Assembly: GCF_028640845.1 (NCBI RefSeq)
Contig: NC_080539.1
Coordinates: forward strand, 160,967,236-161,031,235
Length of the DNA: 64,000 nt
Direction: 5' to 3'
Origin: Ahaetulla prasina
Taxonomy: Eukaryota; Chordata; Lepidosauria; Squamata; Colubridae
Part shown: positions 1 to 12,003 of the stretch, piece after piece
Position numbering within the stretch: the first letter of the stretch is position 1
Layout: every line of letters begins with the position of its first letter
Notes under the pieces: generated by a model
What the model was told of the DNA's origin: nothing
The model's database searches: none
Seen by the model: only the letters and a program-made list of their open reading frames with translations
Translations under genes and position numbers: made by a program

Positions 1-262
1 CATTGATTAATTATTCTATTAGAAAATTTATCCTTACTTTTAGGTTGGCTCACTCTTTAACATGCTTCTACTCAATCAATACTGGGTTTTTCAATATTGA
101 AAAAGCAATCAATATTATTTCACATGGCCAAGGTGTAATGATCAGTTTAAAAACTAGGCTGAATATTTTCCTTTTTGTAACATGTTTTCCCCCTTTTTCC
201 TTTATATTTTTGATGTTATTTTCTTCTCTCTCCCTCTTCTTTTGCCTCGCCTCAGGCTAAAC

Positions 263-577
263 CAGGGATCAGCAACCCGCGGCTCTGGAGCCGCATGTGG
301 CTCTTTAATCCCTCTGCCATGGCTCTCTGTTGCCTGTTGGCTCCACAATTGATAGGGCTTTCGGTTAGGACAGGTAGAGGAAAAAGGACACCGTGCTAGG
401 AGAAGACTCTATGGTGGGGGAATCGGACTTCCGATCAGCAGAGGAAAAAAAGGATGCCATGCTAGGAGGAGACTCTATGGTGGAGGAACGGGACTTCCAG
501 CCGGCTCCAGAATTGAATGGGGGGCTTCTGGTTAGGACCTTTGTGGCTCTTTGAGTGTTTAAGGTTGCCGACTCCTG
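263..577. mobile_element. hAT MITE with internal duplication
   Basis: The element has terminal inverted repeats CAGGGATCAGCAACC and GGTTGCCGACTCCTG and a perfect 8-bp target duplication GGCTAAAC at 255-262 and 578-585. The interior carries an imperfect tandem duplication of about 75 bp (roughly 370-445 and 440-515), each copy holding GACTCTATGGTGG. No transposase is encoded, so it is non-autonomous. Confidence 0.88.
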
Positions 578-794
578 GGCTAAACCAATAAAATAACATA
601 TGCTTTCTGTACATGAAAAGTATATCTTAAATGTTCAAGCAAATACAAGTTTTTTTCTTCAACTCAGGAGAGCCTCTAGGTACAAGCTTCATATGCATCT
701 CCAAGCTGCAAACCTGAAGAAGAAAGTTTATATAACTGAAGCTAGGCATGGTGTTTACTTGGTGCACCTGCTTAGTTCAAAACAATGTAAACAT

Positions 795-798
<4 letters not shown>

Positions 799-837
<39 letters not shown>

Positions 838-838
838 A
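799..838. repeat. (TC)n then (TG)n microsatellite
   Basis: A run of CT dinucleotides passes directly into a short GT run. Confidence 0.95.
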
Positions 839-1737
839 TGAGACAGGGTCAGTCAGCTGTGTGATCACAACTTCCAGAGCATTGAATCCTGGTCCAGGTT
901 CCTCCTACCCAATCCAAAAATGCATTCTGGTTTTTCAGAGTTTTTAAAAATAACTTTAAACAAAATTTTAATAGGCGCACTTCGAATGAAAACAAATAAT
1001 AAGGAACTACAAACATAATAACCAAGTAGTTCAAAACAAGAACACATTGCATTGAAAAACCATCTAGAAAGCTGTGCATTTTAAACCAAAAACCAGAATC
1101 CCATAGCAAATACAGAAAGTAGCCATAAACACACACAGATGCACAGCCAGCTACTAAACTACACTTGTGGACTTAAATTCTCCTGAGAATTAAATATTTC
1201 AATAAAAACAAGAGAAGAGATGGAAACTCCTCATATCATAAAATATAGAGGTTAACTTACTTTGGGTAGAAGTTGTGCAACAAAGTGGCTTTTGCAAATA
1301 TTTTCTATTGTTGAACCGTCTTAAATGCAGCTTGTCATAATTTAACTTCAAGCGCATTGTGCTCCCGAATCATCCTAAGCATATCTATAGTTTCAACCCA
1401 CTGACAAATCATTACTCTGCCAGCAACATCTTTGAGGCCACGTGAAGGGGGAAGGCAATTCAACAAATCAAATATAATTGAAACCAGGTAACTATTAGAG
1501 TTCTTTTTCCCTAGATCCCTTAGTATTAGAATGACATAAATTACAAATAAAATGCAGTGTATTATCTCTCTCCTGGAAAATAAATAAAAAGGGAGACATT
1601 TGTATCTGAACTTGATGTTAGCCATGTTAATTCCTGGGTGTGAAGTATAGGCTAATGTGTGTTCTATGGACTTGTAGTTTCAGCTTAAGTAAAGGAAGCT
1701 TTCAGTCAAAGGAGAACAATTTACAGGAATACATTTA

Positions 1738-1860
1738 CACTTAGCAATAGCAATAGCACTTAGACCTATATACTGCTTTACAGTGCATTACAGCCCTCTT
1801 TAAGCGGTTTACAAAGTCAGCATATTGCTCCCAACAATCTGGGTCCTCATTTTACCCATC
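1738..1860 (-). mobile_element. SINE 3' fragment, tRNA-derived
   Basis: On the minus strand this matches the 3' half of the SINE at 55782-56012: shared phrases include GGGTAAAATGAGGACCC and AGTGCTATTGCTATTGCT. The tRNA-like head is missing. Confidence 0.75.
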
Positions 1861-1885
1861 TCGGAAGGATTTTATACTGTTGTAC

Positions 1886-2030
1886 AATTACTGTGTTTCC
1901 CCGAAAATAAGACCCCATCTTACATTTTTTTGAACCCTGAAATAACCGCTTGGCCTTATTGCCATGCGCTCAAAAGCTCGATTGGGCTTATTATCAGGGG
2001 ATGTCTTATTTTGGGGAAAACAGAGTAGTA
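1886..2030. mobile_element. Short MITE, GTTTCCCC termini
   Basis: Inverted ends CTGTGTTTCCCCGAAAATAA and TTATTTTGGGGAAAACAG bound about 140 bp. A related longer element is at 14985-15540. The superfamily is not assigned. Confidence 0.65.
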
Positions 2031-2289
2031 AAGTATTTGCTAGAACCAACAGAAAAAATAAGATGGCATTATTTTAATGAATGATCATGAGCCATAGACA
2101 GAATAAACGTGTGACTAATATCTATACTATATCCTTTCTTCTCAAGTTATTTATATTCCACTTTGCCTCCACTCTAGTTCCATACGTTTTGCAAATGAAT
2201 TTGTAAAACCTCTTCCTGGGAGAACTATGTTGTACAATAAGTAAAACACATGGACTAGAAATAAAGAATATCCTAAAAAATAATAATAG

Positions 2290-2870
2290 AATCAAATTGG
2301 AAAGAAGCTTGGAAATCTTCAAGCCCAATCCCCTGCCTAATACTGGAATCTTCATAAAATCTCTGACAAATACAGTAGCTGTCCAATTTTTTTCCTTGGA
2401 AATTCCACTAAGGGAGCACCTACAGCTTGAGGAGGCATGCTGCTGCACTGCTTAACAGCTCTCAAAGGTAGGAAATTCCTTCTTAATTCAAGCGTGAAAT
2501 TACTCACTGTAAACCTTCTATCCTTGATTTTTGTCTTAGCTTTCAGTACACTGGAAAATAAATCAATACCCTCTCCTTGTGGTATCCCTTCATGTATTGG
2601 AATATTGCTATCATACCACCCTTTAGCCTTCTCTTCTTTAGGCTAACCACACCAAGTTTCTTTACCCATTCTTTGTAAGATTTGGCTTCCAAGCCTCTCA
2701 CCATCTTTTTTGCTGTTCTCTGCTCTTTCTTATTTCTCAAGTGTCCTTTCTTATTGTGGTCTCCAGAACAAGACACAGTTTTTTAAGTATGGTCTGACCA
2801 GTGCAGCATAGACTGGAACTATCCCTTCCCATGATTTTGAAATTCTATCTCCATTCCAGGTAGTGGTCCT
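2290..2870 (+). mobile_element. Decayed CR1-like LINE 3' region
   Basis: Phrases such as GGAATATTGCTATCATACCA, a later CTTCCAAGCCTCTCACCATC and CAGAACAAGACACAGT recall the non-coding 3' region of amniote CR1 elements. It is old and has no open frame. Confidence 0.6.
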
Positions 2871-3011
2871 ACTCTGTAATAGGCAGAGGGAATGGCCTAA
2901 GATTAACTTAACCTAAATGTTTGCTCTCAGGACCCTTTCCCACTTTTAAAAATCACAGACAATCCCAAAAGCGACTTTGTTTGTATGGATTTTACTTACT
3001 CATATTTACCG

Positions 3012-3632
3012 TATTAAAAGCAGAGACATCACCCTGCCAACAAAAGTGCATATAGTCAAGGCTATGGTTTTCCCATTTGCAATGTATAGCTGTGAAAGTT
3101 GGATCATAAGAAAGGCTGAGCGCCAAAGAATTGAGGCCTTTGAACTCTGGTGCTGGAGAAGACTCCTGCGAGTCCCTTGGACTGCAAGGCGATCAAACCG
3201 ATCAGTCCTAGAGGAGATCAACCCTGACTGCTCTTTAGAAGGCCAGATCCTGAAGATGAAACTGAAATACTTTGGCCTCCAGCCTTTGAACTCTGGTGCT
3301 GGAGAAGACTCCTGCGAGTCCCTTGGACTGCAAGGCGATCAAACCGATCAGTCCTAGAGATCAACCCTGACTGCTCTTTAGAAGGCCAGATTCTGAAATA
3401 CTTTGGCCACCTAATGAGAAGGAAGGACTCACTGGAGAAGAGCCTAATGCTGGGAAAGATTGAGGGCAAAAGAAGGGGACGACAGAGAACGAGGTGGCTT
3501 GATGGAGTCACTGAAGCAGTAGGTGTGAGCTTAAATGGACTCCAGAGTATGGTAGAGGATAGGAAGGCCTGGAGGAATGCTGTCCATGGGGTCACGATGG
3601 GTCAGACATGACTTCGCAATTAACAACAACCA
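3012..3632 (+). mobile_element. BovB (RTE) LINE 3' end
   Basis: The fragment encodes the C-terminal end of a BovB reverse transcriptase: KSRDITLPTKVHIVKAMVFP, then FELWCWRRLLRVPWTARRSN, and after a break MRRKDSLEKSLMLGKIEG and WLDGVTEAVGVSLNGL. The 3' tail ends in GACATGACTTCGCAATTAAC. An internal segment of about 140 bp (3137-3277) is repeated at 3283-3408, which shifts and stops the frame. Inactive. Confidence 0.88.
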
Positions 3633-3737
3633 CCATATTAAAAATTAAAATTGATGCATTCGATGCTGCTTCTCACAATTGTTTGATTGGATTTTAATAC
3701 TGCATTATTTTTCAACACAGACTGGCAAATAATTTGA

Positions 3738-3807
3738 TTTTGTGGACCCCCGGACAGAGTCTTGGGGGACTTGCAGGGGTCTTAGGACAATACTTTAAGA
3801 AGCACTG
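3738..3807 (-). mobile_element. Old hAT-like end (relic)
   Basis: The minus strand reads CAGTGCTTCTTAAAGTATTG, resembling a hAT inverted terminal repeat. The other end was not found. Confidence 0.35.
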
Positions 3808-4530
3808 GCCTAGGAGGACAGGAGGAAAAGGTGCTACCCAGACAATTGTCAGATAAAAGAAACCTGAACCTGGGAGTAGAACTGTAATCTGAAAAAAATG
3901 TCTTAAGACATGATCTTCTCTAGGTATGTATGAAAAAAACCACATGTGTCCCAAGTTATTTTGCTCATAGACTCATAGATTTATAAGACACATAAACTTT
4001 CAGTATTCTTCCCAAGCTCTCTCTGGCAGTTTCACTTATTTCAGCAGGAAATAATGGTTAATAGATTTGATTATTTAGGTCACATCTTGTATCTTCACAC
4101 CTAGGGGACAACATATTGTTTTGATAGGATGTCTGATCTGCAGGCTGTTGATTCTTCTTCTCAATAGGGAGTCACCCATCACCACCACATATCTCTTACT
4201 CTTTTCTTGGGGAAGCCACTAAATTCCTTGTCTCTGTGGTAGTATGACTTTCTTTCGTATTACTGTGATGCTTGGTGAAATCCCTTCTGTGAGTCCTTTC
4301 AGGTGGAAGAAGTTGGAATATTTTAGTTTCCCTATTCTTCATCATCAACTTGCCGATTTCCAATTCTACCAGAAGGATTAGTTAAAAAGCAATGCATATT
4401 CAAAAGTTTAATAATGTTTTGAACCGATTTTGGTGAAGAAATCATAGTCTCCAGGACTGGAGATGATTATATCCTCTATAGCACAGATACAAAGAAAGTT
4501 TTTTTAAAAAGATGATAGGAATCTCCCAGA

Positions 4531-4560
4531 AAAACTACTACTACTACTACTACTACTACT
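4531..4560. repeat. (ACT)n microsatellite
   Basis: Perfect trinucleotide run within LDAH intron 4. Confidence 0.95.
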
Positions 4561-4703
4561 AGCCACGTGTATTATCCCTTTCCTGTTAGGGCCATCTTCT
4601 GTGACTGAGAATTAAGATTATTTTTATACAAACATGATCAGTTTATGAAAGGGGGGAATTGGAGAAAGAAAAAGTTGAATAAGTTTATACATCTCTGACA
4701 TAC

Positions 4704-4873
4704 CTCCACTTCTGGTGAATGCTTCATAATTTTAAGAGCCAAATAACTGCCAATTGAGTGTCCAATAAGTATGAGCTTCACATCTTTTGGCACAAACTTT
4801 CGGAGGAATTTCAACTTGTGTTCAGCTTGTCCTTGAAGCCCAAAAACATCATCGGTGTCATTCGAAACCATCT
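4704..4873 (-). CDS. LDAH: LDAH exon 4 with catalytic serine
   Basis: The 170-base exon has acceptor TTTATAG| and donor GAG|GTATGT; it enters in phase 1 and leaves in phase 0. It encodes VFGLQGQAEHKLKFL, FVPKDVKL and LIGHSIGSYLALKI. GHSIG is the GxSxG nucleophile elbow; its serine is about residue 134 here (Ser139 in human LDAH). The exon ends at HSPEVE. The next family segment, a loop-rich lid region beginning around RAFLLFPT, was not found to the left, so exon 5 lies outside the window. Confidence 0.94.
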
Positions 4874-7800
4874 CTATAAACAACCAAATAATAATAATAA
4901 CAAAATTATACCCTTTGCTTTGAAGATGATTCATCGCATTCACTGTAGCTCTTCATAACTGTTTTCAAAAATAATCCAAAAATTACCAAGAATACTCATA
5001 GACCTTCTTTTAATGATAATTATTTAATGTTGTTCAAATTACTTGTAATAAATAGAACATTACCAATAAAATAGTAACACTAATTAAAACTTATTTAAAT
5101 GCACAATACAGTAAAATTAACCAAAAATAATATAAAAGCTTTTAAATTTTTCCAGAAAGTTAGCGGAAGGGAACATTCTGAATTCTTGGAGAAGGACAAA
5201 AGAAAGATGTAGAATTGTCATAAAAAACACCCTGTTGTGATATCCCCAATCTCTATTTTTCCTGTAGGAACAGAAAACAAGCCATGGATACTGATCTTAA
5301 AGACTAGAAAAGCCCATAAAATGGCAGCATCTTAAACTGAATCCTGAAACCAAAAGGCAGGTGAATTATTTTTTCGGGTAACAGTGAGCAAGAATTATGT
5401 TGGACTACTGGACTACCTTCACAATGACGACTCTTAACCATTTGCATCTTAAGTCACACTCTTGGGCTTGGAATCCTACAATTTTATAAATTTTATATTA
5501 TTCAGAGAATTAGTATGTTTCAGTCCTCCAAAGTTTGGAAAAAGTTGATATTATTTAGCACCTTAAATGGTTCTCAACTTTTTGCACTTTATGTCCCACT
5601 CCGATAGTTCACTAAATAACTTTCTTTTATACCAAACAAGATAGGGACATTTTTATAATTATAAATTATAAACATGATTATAATCATTCCATTATTAAGT
5701 TTATAACTTACAGTACATTTTAAACACCTAAACATTTAAAGTGACTGACTTAGTCTACTTCTGAATGCCACCTGGGATAGATATGTATTTAATTGAGAAT
5801 CGTCTGTTTTTAAAGAAAGGATGGCCAATTTTCTCATGCTCAAAATCTACATTTTTTATTTTTCGAACCTCCAGGAGATGCAGGGTACATGCCCAGTGTT
5901 GCAATGTGTCACCAGTCACAGACGAAGCCAAAAGGTGAGATGGGCAACTATATAAATCTAATAAATAGCATAAAATACTCATGGTCTTGGAGACATTCAC
6001 CGTGTAATGTAATTTCAAATGCATTCTTCCACTCTGTTTCATTTTATGAAATGAAAGCTTATTAGAAGAAGAAAAAAATGCTTGTGAAAATTTCATTTAA
6101 ATATTCTCTTCTATGGCAAACTTTCATCCCACTTTAACGGACTACATCTGGCATGGTATAAATAGCAGAAAGTCAAACTAAGATCCAGGTTCAAATCCAG
6201 TCAACAATTAGAGGGGGAGAGAAAAACAAAGAAGAGAACCTGTTTCTGTTTAGTATTCCTCTTTCTAGGTTGCTCAGATGAGACAGTCAAGGCGAGATGA
6301 CATTCGCTATTTAAGAGTTTCTTGCACAGGGTTGTCTATGGTAACGTGTTTGGCACCATGCTGAGAACATGAAGAACCACTTATTGAGTGTGGTCTCATA
6401 CAGTCCCCGCGTAATTAGTTGTTTTTTAAAAATGCCACAAAAAAGTAATTGTTGGGTATAAAATGATAATTGCTTCAAGAAAACAGGATCTTCTACTGTT
6501 TATTGTTTAGTGTTCAATGTTTAGCCTTTTGTTCAAATCTTAAAAAAATTAAACCAGGGATGGCCACAGAAAAAGCTTTGAGAAAGCCAATTAATACTGT
6601 TGGTAAACTGTCCTTAGAAACATCCTGCCATGATTTATGCTATTGAATTAAAAATGGAAGAAGCGGAAAGGAGAATGAGAGAGACAGAAATAAACGGTAT
6701 GTCCCCTCTTCTTTAGCTCCTCAAAATAAAAAAAAGATGAAAGCCATCTTTTGCCAATAACAGTTTTAAATTTTTTTTTCACTTATTATACAGGTAATGG
6801 AAAATAAAAAGTTTTGTAGCAAGGGCCTTAGGCCAAAGCACTGTTTTCAGATGAAGGCCTATTTTTAGGCCAAGTTGCTCTAGTTATTTTTTCATCCAGT
6901 CCGTAGCCAAGTACTGTGTTTGCATCTAATCCATCCTATGAAAAGCATTGTCTTGAATTATATGAAACTCTCAAGTAACACAAGCTTAAGTTATTTTGGA
7001 GTATGATAGTTTCTTATGCCTTTCCTTTCTCTAATTAATTCAACAATTAAATGAAATAGTTAAAATAAAGGTATAGAAAGTAGTATCTTCATGTACCCAG
7101 AGTATGTATATTGGTTTTTCTGCCCTTTTCTAAAAAGTCATTTAGTTAAAATAAAATTAATGTTTTTTAACTTTTTATAGAAGCAGAAACTAATCTCAGA
7201 AAAGGAACAGACAGCTAAGGTCACATTTCAAATATCCGATGGACAACTGAAGAGGAAAAAGAATTGATTTTTATTTTATTTTATTTTATTTGCTTTCCTG
7301 TGCATAATAAGACCTTTGATCGACTACAAGAAATTGTGGATAGTCTTTAAAAATATGGACATAGCAGATCACCCCATCTTCAAATAAATGTGTTCAAAAT
7401 CAAGAAAAGATTATGTCATGGTTGTATACTGTCATCCTACTTATTTAATTTATGTGCAGAATAAAATGGAACAAAATATTTGTTATGTTGGAGAACTTCT
7501 AAAATAGAGGAAATGTATTGGAGGAAAAAGACACAGAGATGCATTCTAAAGTAAAGTGTGGGGGGGAAGGAAAGGCTAAAAGTATCATGGTGAAACGGAA
7601 CTAATTTAATTACATTTAAATCACAAGTGCAAAGATATCGATGTGTTTCTACACCTAGAGCAAGAAAAGAGATCATATGAGGTATTGTAGTTTGGACCCT
7701 ATCCAGTTTTAATTTTCTGTAAAGATTAGTGCAAATGCATAGGAAAGAGTCTGTTTTGTATTCTTTAGCACATGTGCAGCAGCCACTAATGTCCAGAATA

Positions 7801-8247
7801 TCAAATTAGTTGAAGCCCTCTTCTCTTACTCATTTAGCATCTTGCTGACATCTTACATACCCTTCAAATCCCACAAATGAACTATGAGTTGGGACATGAT
7901 TTGTCTTCTACAGATTTCTCCCCAATGCCTTTTCAAATCTCTAGCTGGTTGTTTTAGAGGTAATGCACATTGTTATTTCTCAAGGAGGGAGTTAAGAATA
8001 TAAATCGAAAACCACAGTATTGCTCATCTCAGTGAACTGTGACATAACCCCCTGAAACTGGAACACCAGAAAACATAAATGTTTCTTTTCCACAAGCTTC
8101 AAATTCATAAAGAAATATCTTTCAGCCCTCCCCTACTTAGGATATCATCTGCATCCAATTACAGTATGGGTGATGGTATCAGCTAGAGAACAACTTACGT
8201 TATGGAGTGAAAGGTTGAAAATATCCATAAACAATATGCGCGCATGC

Positions 8248-8278
<31 letters not shown>

Positions 8279-8630
8279 ATCACACACACACATACTCCTA
8301 GACTCAAACTAAGAGGAATGTGACAATGAAAGGCATCCGTAATATAAGATTTGGAAAAAAAAACTAAAGAAAAGTGTTCCAATCTTGCTCAAAAAAATGG
8401 CACATTTGTGGAGAACGAAATAGAGAAGAAATATTACTTTTAAAATAGGTTCCGCAAACTTGTTTTTACAAATTAAATTGCATAAAGTAAACTGGTAAAC
8501 ACAATGTCCTATTTAATATAGAGAGAATGTGATTTTAAATAGAAACACATCAAAATGAACATTATAGTTATAGTAGCATAAAGCAAGGGGGCAAAAAAGT
8601 GCACTTGATATATTTGCACACAAGTGTTTA
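4874..8630. other. LDAH intron 3, no recognised element
   Basis: AT-rich intron sequence. The only items seen are short A/T tracts and a (TTTTA)n run near 7268-7290. Open frames here show no protein resemblance and no conserved motif. Confidence 0.6.
8250..8292. repeat. (CA)n microsatellite
   Basis: AC dinucleotide array with one interruption, preceded by alternating CGCATGCGCA. Confidence 0.95.
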
Positions 8631-8639
8631 GACGGATAA

Positions 8640-8868
8640 TAGGAGCTGGGTGACCTTGGGCCAGTTACTCCTTCTCAGCCCAACTCACTTCACAGAGTTG
8701 TTGTGGGGAAAATTGGAGAAGGAAAGTGTATTGATATGTTTACTGCCTCCAATTACTTGTGAAAATAATAAAGGCAGGATACAAATGAATGAAAAATAAA
8801 AAAGGTAAAGGTTTCCCCCTGTCCAGTCATATCTGACTCATCTCTATTTCCCAGCAGAGGGAGCCAGC
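8640..8868 (+). mobile_element. SINE fragments
   Basis: Positions 8640-8790 hold GTGACCTTGGGCCAGTTACT and TTGTTGTGGGGAAAATTGGA, a MIR/CORE-like squamate SINE 3' part ending near AATAATAAAGG. Positions 8801-8868 (AAAGGTAAAGGTTTCCCCCT) look like the start of a second SINE family, cut by the MITE that follows. Confidence 0.55.
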
Positions 8869-9072
8869 CAGTGGTGGGATTCAAATAATTTAACAACTGG
8901 TTCTCTGCCCTGATGACTGGCTGGGTAAGCATGGCCCGGTGATAATGTGACTGAGTGGGCGTGGCCAACTCAACATCACTCATCACACCCAGCCCCGCTT
9001 CCTGGCCCCTCACCTCAAAGGCAGAGGTAGGATTCAGCTGGTTCAGAACGATTCGGGCTAATCCCACCACAG
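8869..9072. mobile_element. hAT MITE, CAGTGGTGGGATT family
   Basis: The left end is CAGTGGTGGGATTCAAATAA and the right end GGGCTAATCCCACCACAG, with internal GTGGGCGTGGCC. No convincing 8-bp duplication remains. It belongs to the family found at 17895, 39004, 56047, 57074 and 61896. Confidence 0.65.
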
Positions 9073-9107
9073 GTTGGCCCCACCCCTGCCCATTTCCTGG
9101 CCTGTTT

Positions 9108-9284
9108 TGAAGTCCACAAGTCTTAAAGTTGCCAAGGTTGGATATCCCTGAGCTAGATGTTCTGATAGATCAGTGTTTTTCAAATTTGGCAACTTTTAAG
9201 ATGTGTAGTCTTCAATTACCAGGATGCTGCCCGGGCAATTCTGGAAGTCCACACATCTTAGAATTGCAAGTTTGAAAAACCCTG
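9108..9284. mobile_element. Decayed palindromic hAT MITEs
   Basis: Positions 9108-9147 are a half element (GAAGTCCACAAGTCTTAAAG ... TATCCCTG). Positions 9171-9284 are a fuller, mutated copy from CAGTGTTTTTC to GAAAAACCCTG. Both are related to the palindromic elements at 29273, 45943 and 48692. Confidence 0.6.
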
Positions 9285-9289
9285 TCAAA

Positions 9290-10270
9290 AATGGGCAAAT
9301 TAAGATCCTTTTAGGGATCTGTGCTTTGATCTCCTTAAAAAAAAACATATTACAGATTATCCTGAGCAGCATATCTATGAAGGAAGACTCTAATAGAAAC
9401 ATGCTATATGCATAAAAATACAGAAAGGCATCTAAGGATCACTAATCTCCCCACCTTCATGGACCATAATTTATGAGAAGTTCGCAATGATCTCAACAGA
9501 AGTTTTCCTCAGCTCTGCTTTGCCTGAAAATGCAATATCTATGCTCTGTCACTGAATTCTGATCATTCTGGCCCTAAAAATAGACACAAAGTTTTCTCAA
9601 TCACAAGAATTGTCCTCCTCTGATTTTATTTGTATTCTGGAGTAGTCAGATAATGAGGAAAAGCTGAGCAGGAGAGATACATGGACAGACATTATTATTG
9701 ATCTGATTTAACCTAGAACTGTTATCATTGGAAAAAAGGGACTTTTACACTGAGATTCCTTCTCTTCCCCACCCCATTACTGATGTACTGTTATGAGGAA
9801 AAGGTCCAAGTTGATGGAAGGATTGTTGACCCTCTTTCAAGGTTATTTTCTCAGAATTGGTTCTAAAACTGTTTATTAGTATAGAAATTGTAATTGGAGC
9901 AAAGAAGGAAGCAGGGGGATTTAGGAAGACAACATAATGGCAATTCAAGTTTTTGATGAAGTTTTCTTGTTTTCCTTATTTTCGTATCTTGGCTTTAAAC
10001 CAACCTAAAGACATTACATTTGTTCAACATAATCTATATATGGGCTATGGGAACTTATATCTATTTTTTCACAAAGTTTTGCTATAGTGCAGATGTTACT
10101 GTGCTTAATAGTGTGATTTTATACTGTTTTATATGGTTGTGTAATAATCCAAATTCAGAAGGGGGAATATGTTTCGGGGTGAAGGCTCACTTTGTGTTTG
10201 CCAACAAATGTTTAAAAGATTTGTGCAGCGGGGCAGGAAAAAGCACAATGGTTGTCAGGTATTGAGAGGT
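9290..10270. other. LDAH intron 3, nothing recognised
   Basis: AT-rich unique-looking sequence with no supported element or exon. Confidence 0.5.
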
Positions 10271-10309
10271 CTGAAGTGTGTGCCCACACAAGCTACAAAT
10301 TCCTCTTCC

Positions 10310-10437
10310 CCTTCACAAGTCAAACTTGTGGCATCATGTGACATATCAGGAGTTTTTTTCACCTTTGCTAAACTGGGCAGGGGCAGGGCCAGCATGTGAC
10401 GCATCCAGCCTGCGGGCCGCAGATTTGACACCCCTGT
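10310..10437. mobile_element. hAT MITE fragment (CAGGGGTGTCAAA end)
   Basis: The right end reads GCCGCAGATTTGACACCCCT, the inverse of a CAGGGGTGTCAAA terminal repeat. The left end is degenerate near CAAGTCAAACTTGTGG. A related left end is at 57368. Confidence 0.6.
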
Positions 10438-10474
10438 TGTACAGCTTCAAGAGAGGTAATTGAAGATTTGAAAT

Positions 10475-10563
10475 CTTCATTTTTCGGTCTGTTTTTCGGC
10501 CATTTTCGGGCTGGTTTCTGGGCCATTTTTTGGACTGTTTTCAGCCATTTTCAGGCCGTTTTT
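10475..10563. repeat. Minisatellite-like tandem repeat
   Basis: About four degenerate units of 22-23 bp alternate TTTTCGGNCTGT-like and TTTCGGGCCAT-like halves. Confidence 0.65.
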
Positions 10564-10564
10564 T

Positions 10565-10660
10565 ATGTTCAGTAGTAGTAAATAAATAGACAAGAGAACT
10601 GTACCTTGTTGAGGCCTTCAACTCAATTTACCTCTCTATTTATTTACTACTTCTGAACAT
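10565..10660. repeat. Inverted repeat, 26-bp arms
   Basis: Left arm 10565-10590 and right arm 10635-10660 are reverse complements with one mismatch, separated by 44 bp. It directly follows the tandem repeat. Origin unknown. Confidence 0.8.
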
Positions 10661-11860
10661 CTACATAGGCGTTGAAGTTCATTAACTTTTGCAGGACCAT
10701 AATTTGTCATATATACAACAAAATACAACAAATAGATATTTGCATGTGTTTGTGTGCATGTGGGTATATGAAAGATTACAAACAAACACAAAGCAAATCA
10801 AAAGAGAAAAAGAACAGCTGAAAATCCAATGCTTTCCCCCCCATGGTATACTTTTACATATTCCATATTAACTCTTGGCACAAAATGTTTGTCCATTTCC
10901 AATCAATTAATGAATTATTATAGGTGTTTATGCTTTCAAAAGTCCTTTAAAGTTCCTGAAGAGTCAAACTGAGCAGCAAAAGCTGAACCATTAAGATGAG
11001 CACCACTACCATGCTGAGGCAGTTCCTGAAACATTAAATGAAAACAACCAGTCCTTTCTCACAATCTGATGTGGTAATATTTCACTGTTGATGAATAGCC
11101 TGCAGAACTTTGAAAGTGAATCATCACATATATTAAACAGTCCTATAAACAGGAAGCTCCTGCTCTATACTGAAACACCAGACATATTCTGCAGTAAAAA
11201 CATTTGTGACACTACAAAAGAGTAAATAATTCATTTCTTATTATATAATACTTGCTAGTTAGCATTACGTAGACCTCATGAAAATTCATGAGGGTTACGA
11301 AATAGTTCGTTAAGCAAACTATTTGCTAAAACATTGTAAGAAATAACCATGTAATTTCATTAAAACGCCCACTGCTTTTTTCACCTGCATTTATTTGTTA
11401 TTGTTGCTTTTGTCAGAGCCAAATCAGATGCAATAATAATCATGAGGTTGCAACCAAGTCCTGAAAAACCGATATTTGAGAGGTCACCAACTCAACAGTC
11501 AGTAAAACAAAATGGGAGAGAGAACTGCTAAATGGGGGAGCATTCCACTTATAAATAGGGCAGTATTCTACCTAAGAGTCCTCCTAACCTGTAAGGATAT
11601 GTGGGAAAGATTTGGGAAGACAAGGCAAAGAGGGAACAATTAGATAAGAGTCAACATAGCCAGCAGTTGGGTAATGGGCAGGGCAAGAAGCTCAGAAGAG
11701 ACTCTTCCTACATTCTCAGGTTGTAAAGGAGATGGGAGGGGGAGAGAGGATTGTACTTTCAGGCTTGTAAGATTCTGTTAATGAAACTTTACAAAAAAAG
11801 TGAAAATCAGCTTATCCGGTTGTGATTCCTATCTGGTTTACCCCTCAAGACCGACACAAA
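10661..11860. other. LDAH intron 3, nothing recognised
   Basis: AT-rich intronic sequence with no supported feature. Confidence 0.5.
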
Positions 11861-11867
11861 CTTATTA

Positions 11868-12003
11868 GTTGTCCATGGAGATTCTCAATCATCCAGCTCA
11901 GGGTTGTCAGAACTGAAGATACTTCTTGGATGAGAAGAGAAAGATCTTCAAGGAAAAACAAGTCTATTGGACTTTTGAAAAAGCAAAAGTCTTTGGGACA
12001 AGC
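11868..12003 (+). mobile_element. Penelope-like repeat, hammerhead-like core
   Basis: One of a dispersed family bounded by phrases such as CATGGAGATTCTCAATCATC and CTTTGGGACA. The core at 11913-11947 has CTGAAGA, one base, a six-base hairpin around loop TGGATG, then GAAAG. Other members: 15950, 24332, 25450, 50335 and 52688. Confidence 0.6.

Noticed and set aside
1335..1625. A further LDAH exon downstream of exon 4
   Set aside because: The residues do not match the LDAH segment expected after exon 4, and the phase from a TAG acceptor gives an early stop.
10565..10660. CRISPR-like or terminator reading of the inverted repeat
   Set aside because: This is vertebrate intronic DNA with a single pair of arms and a long loop, so neither interpretation applies.
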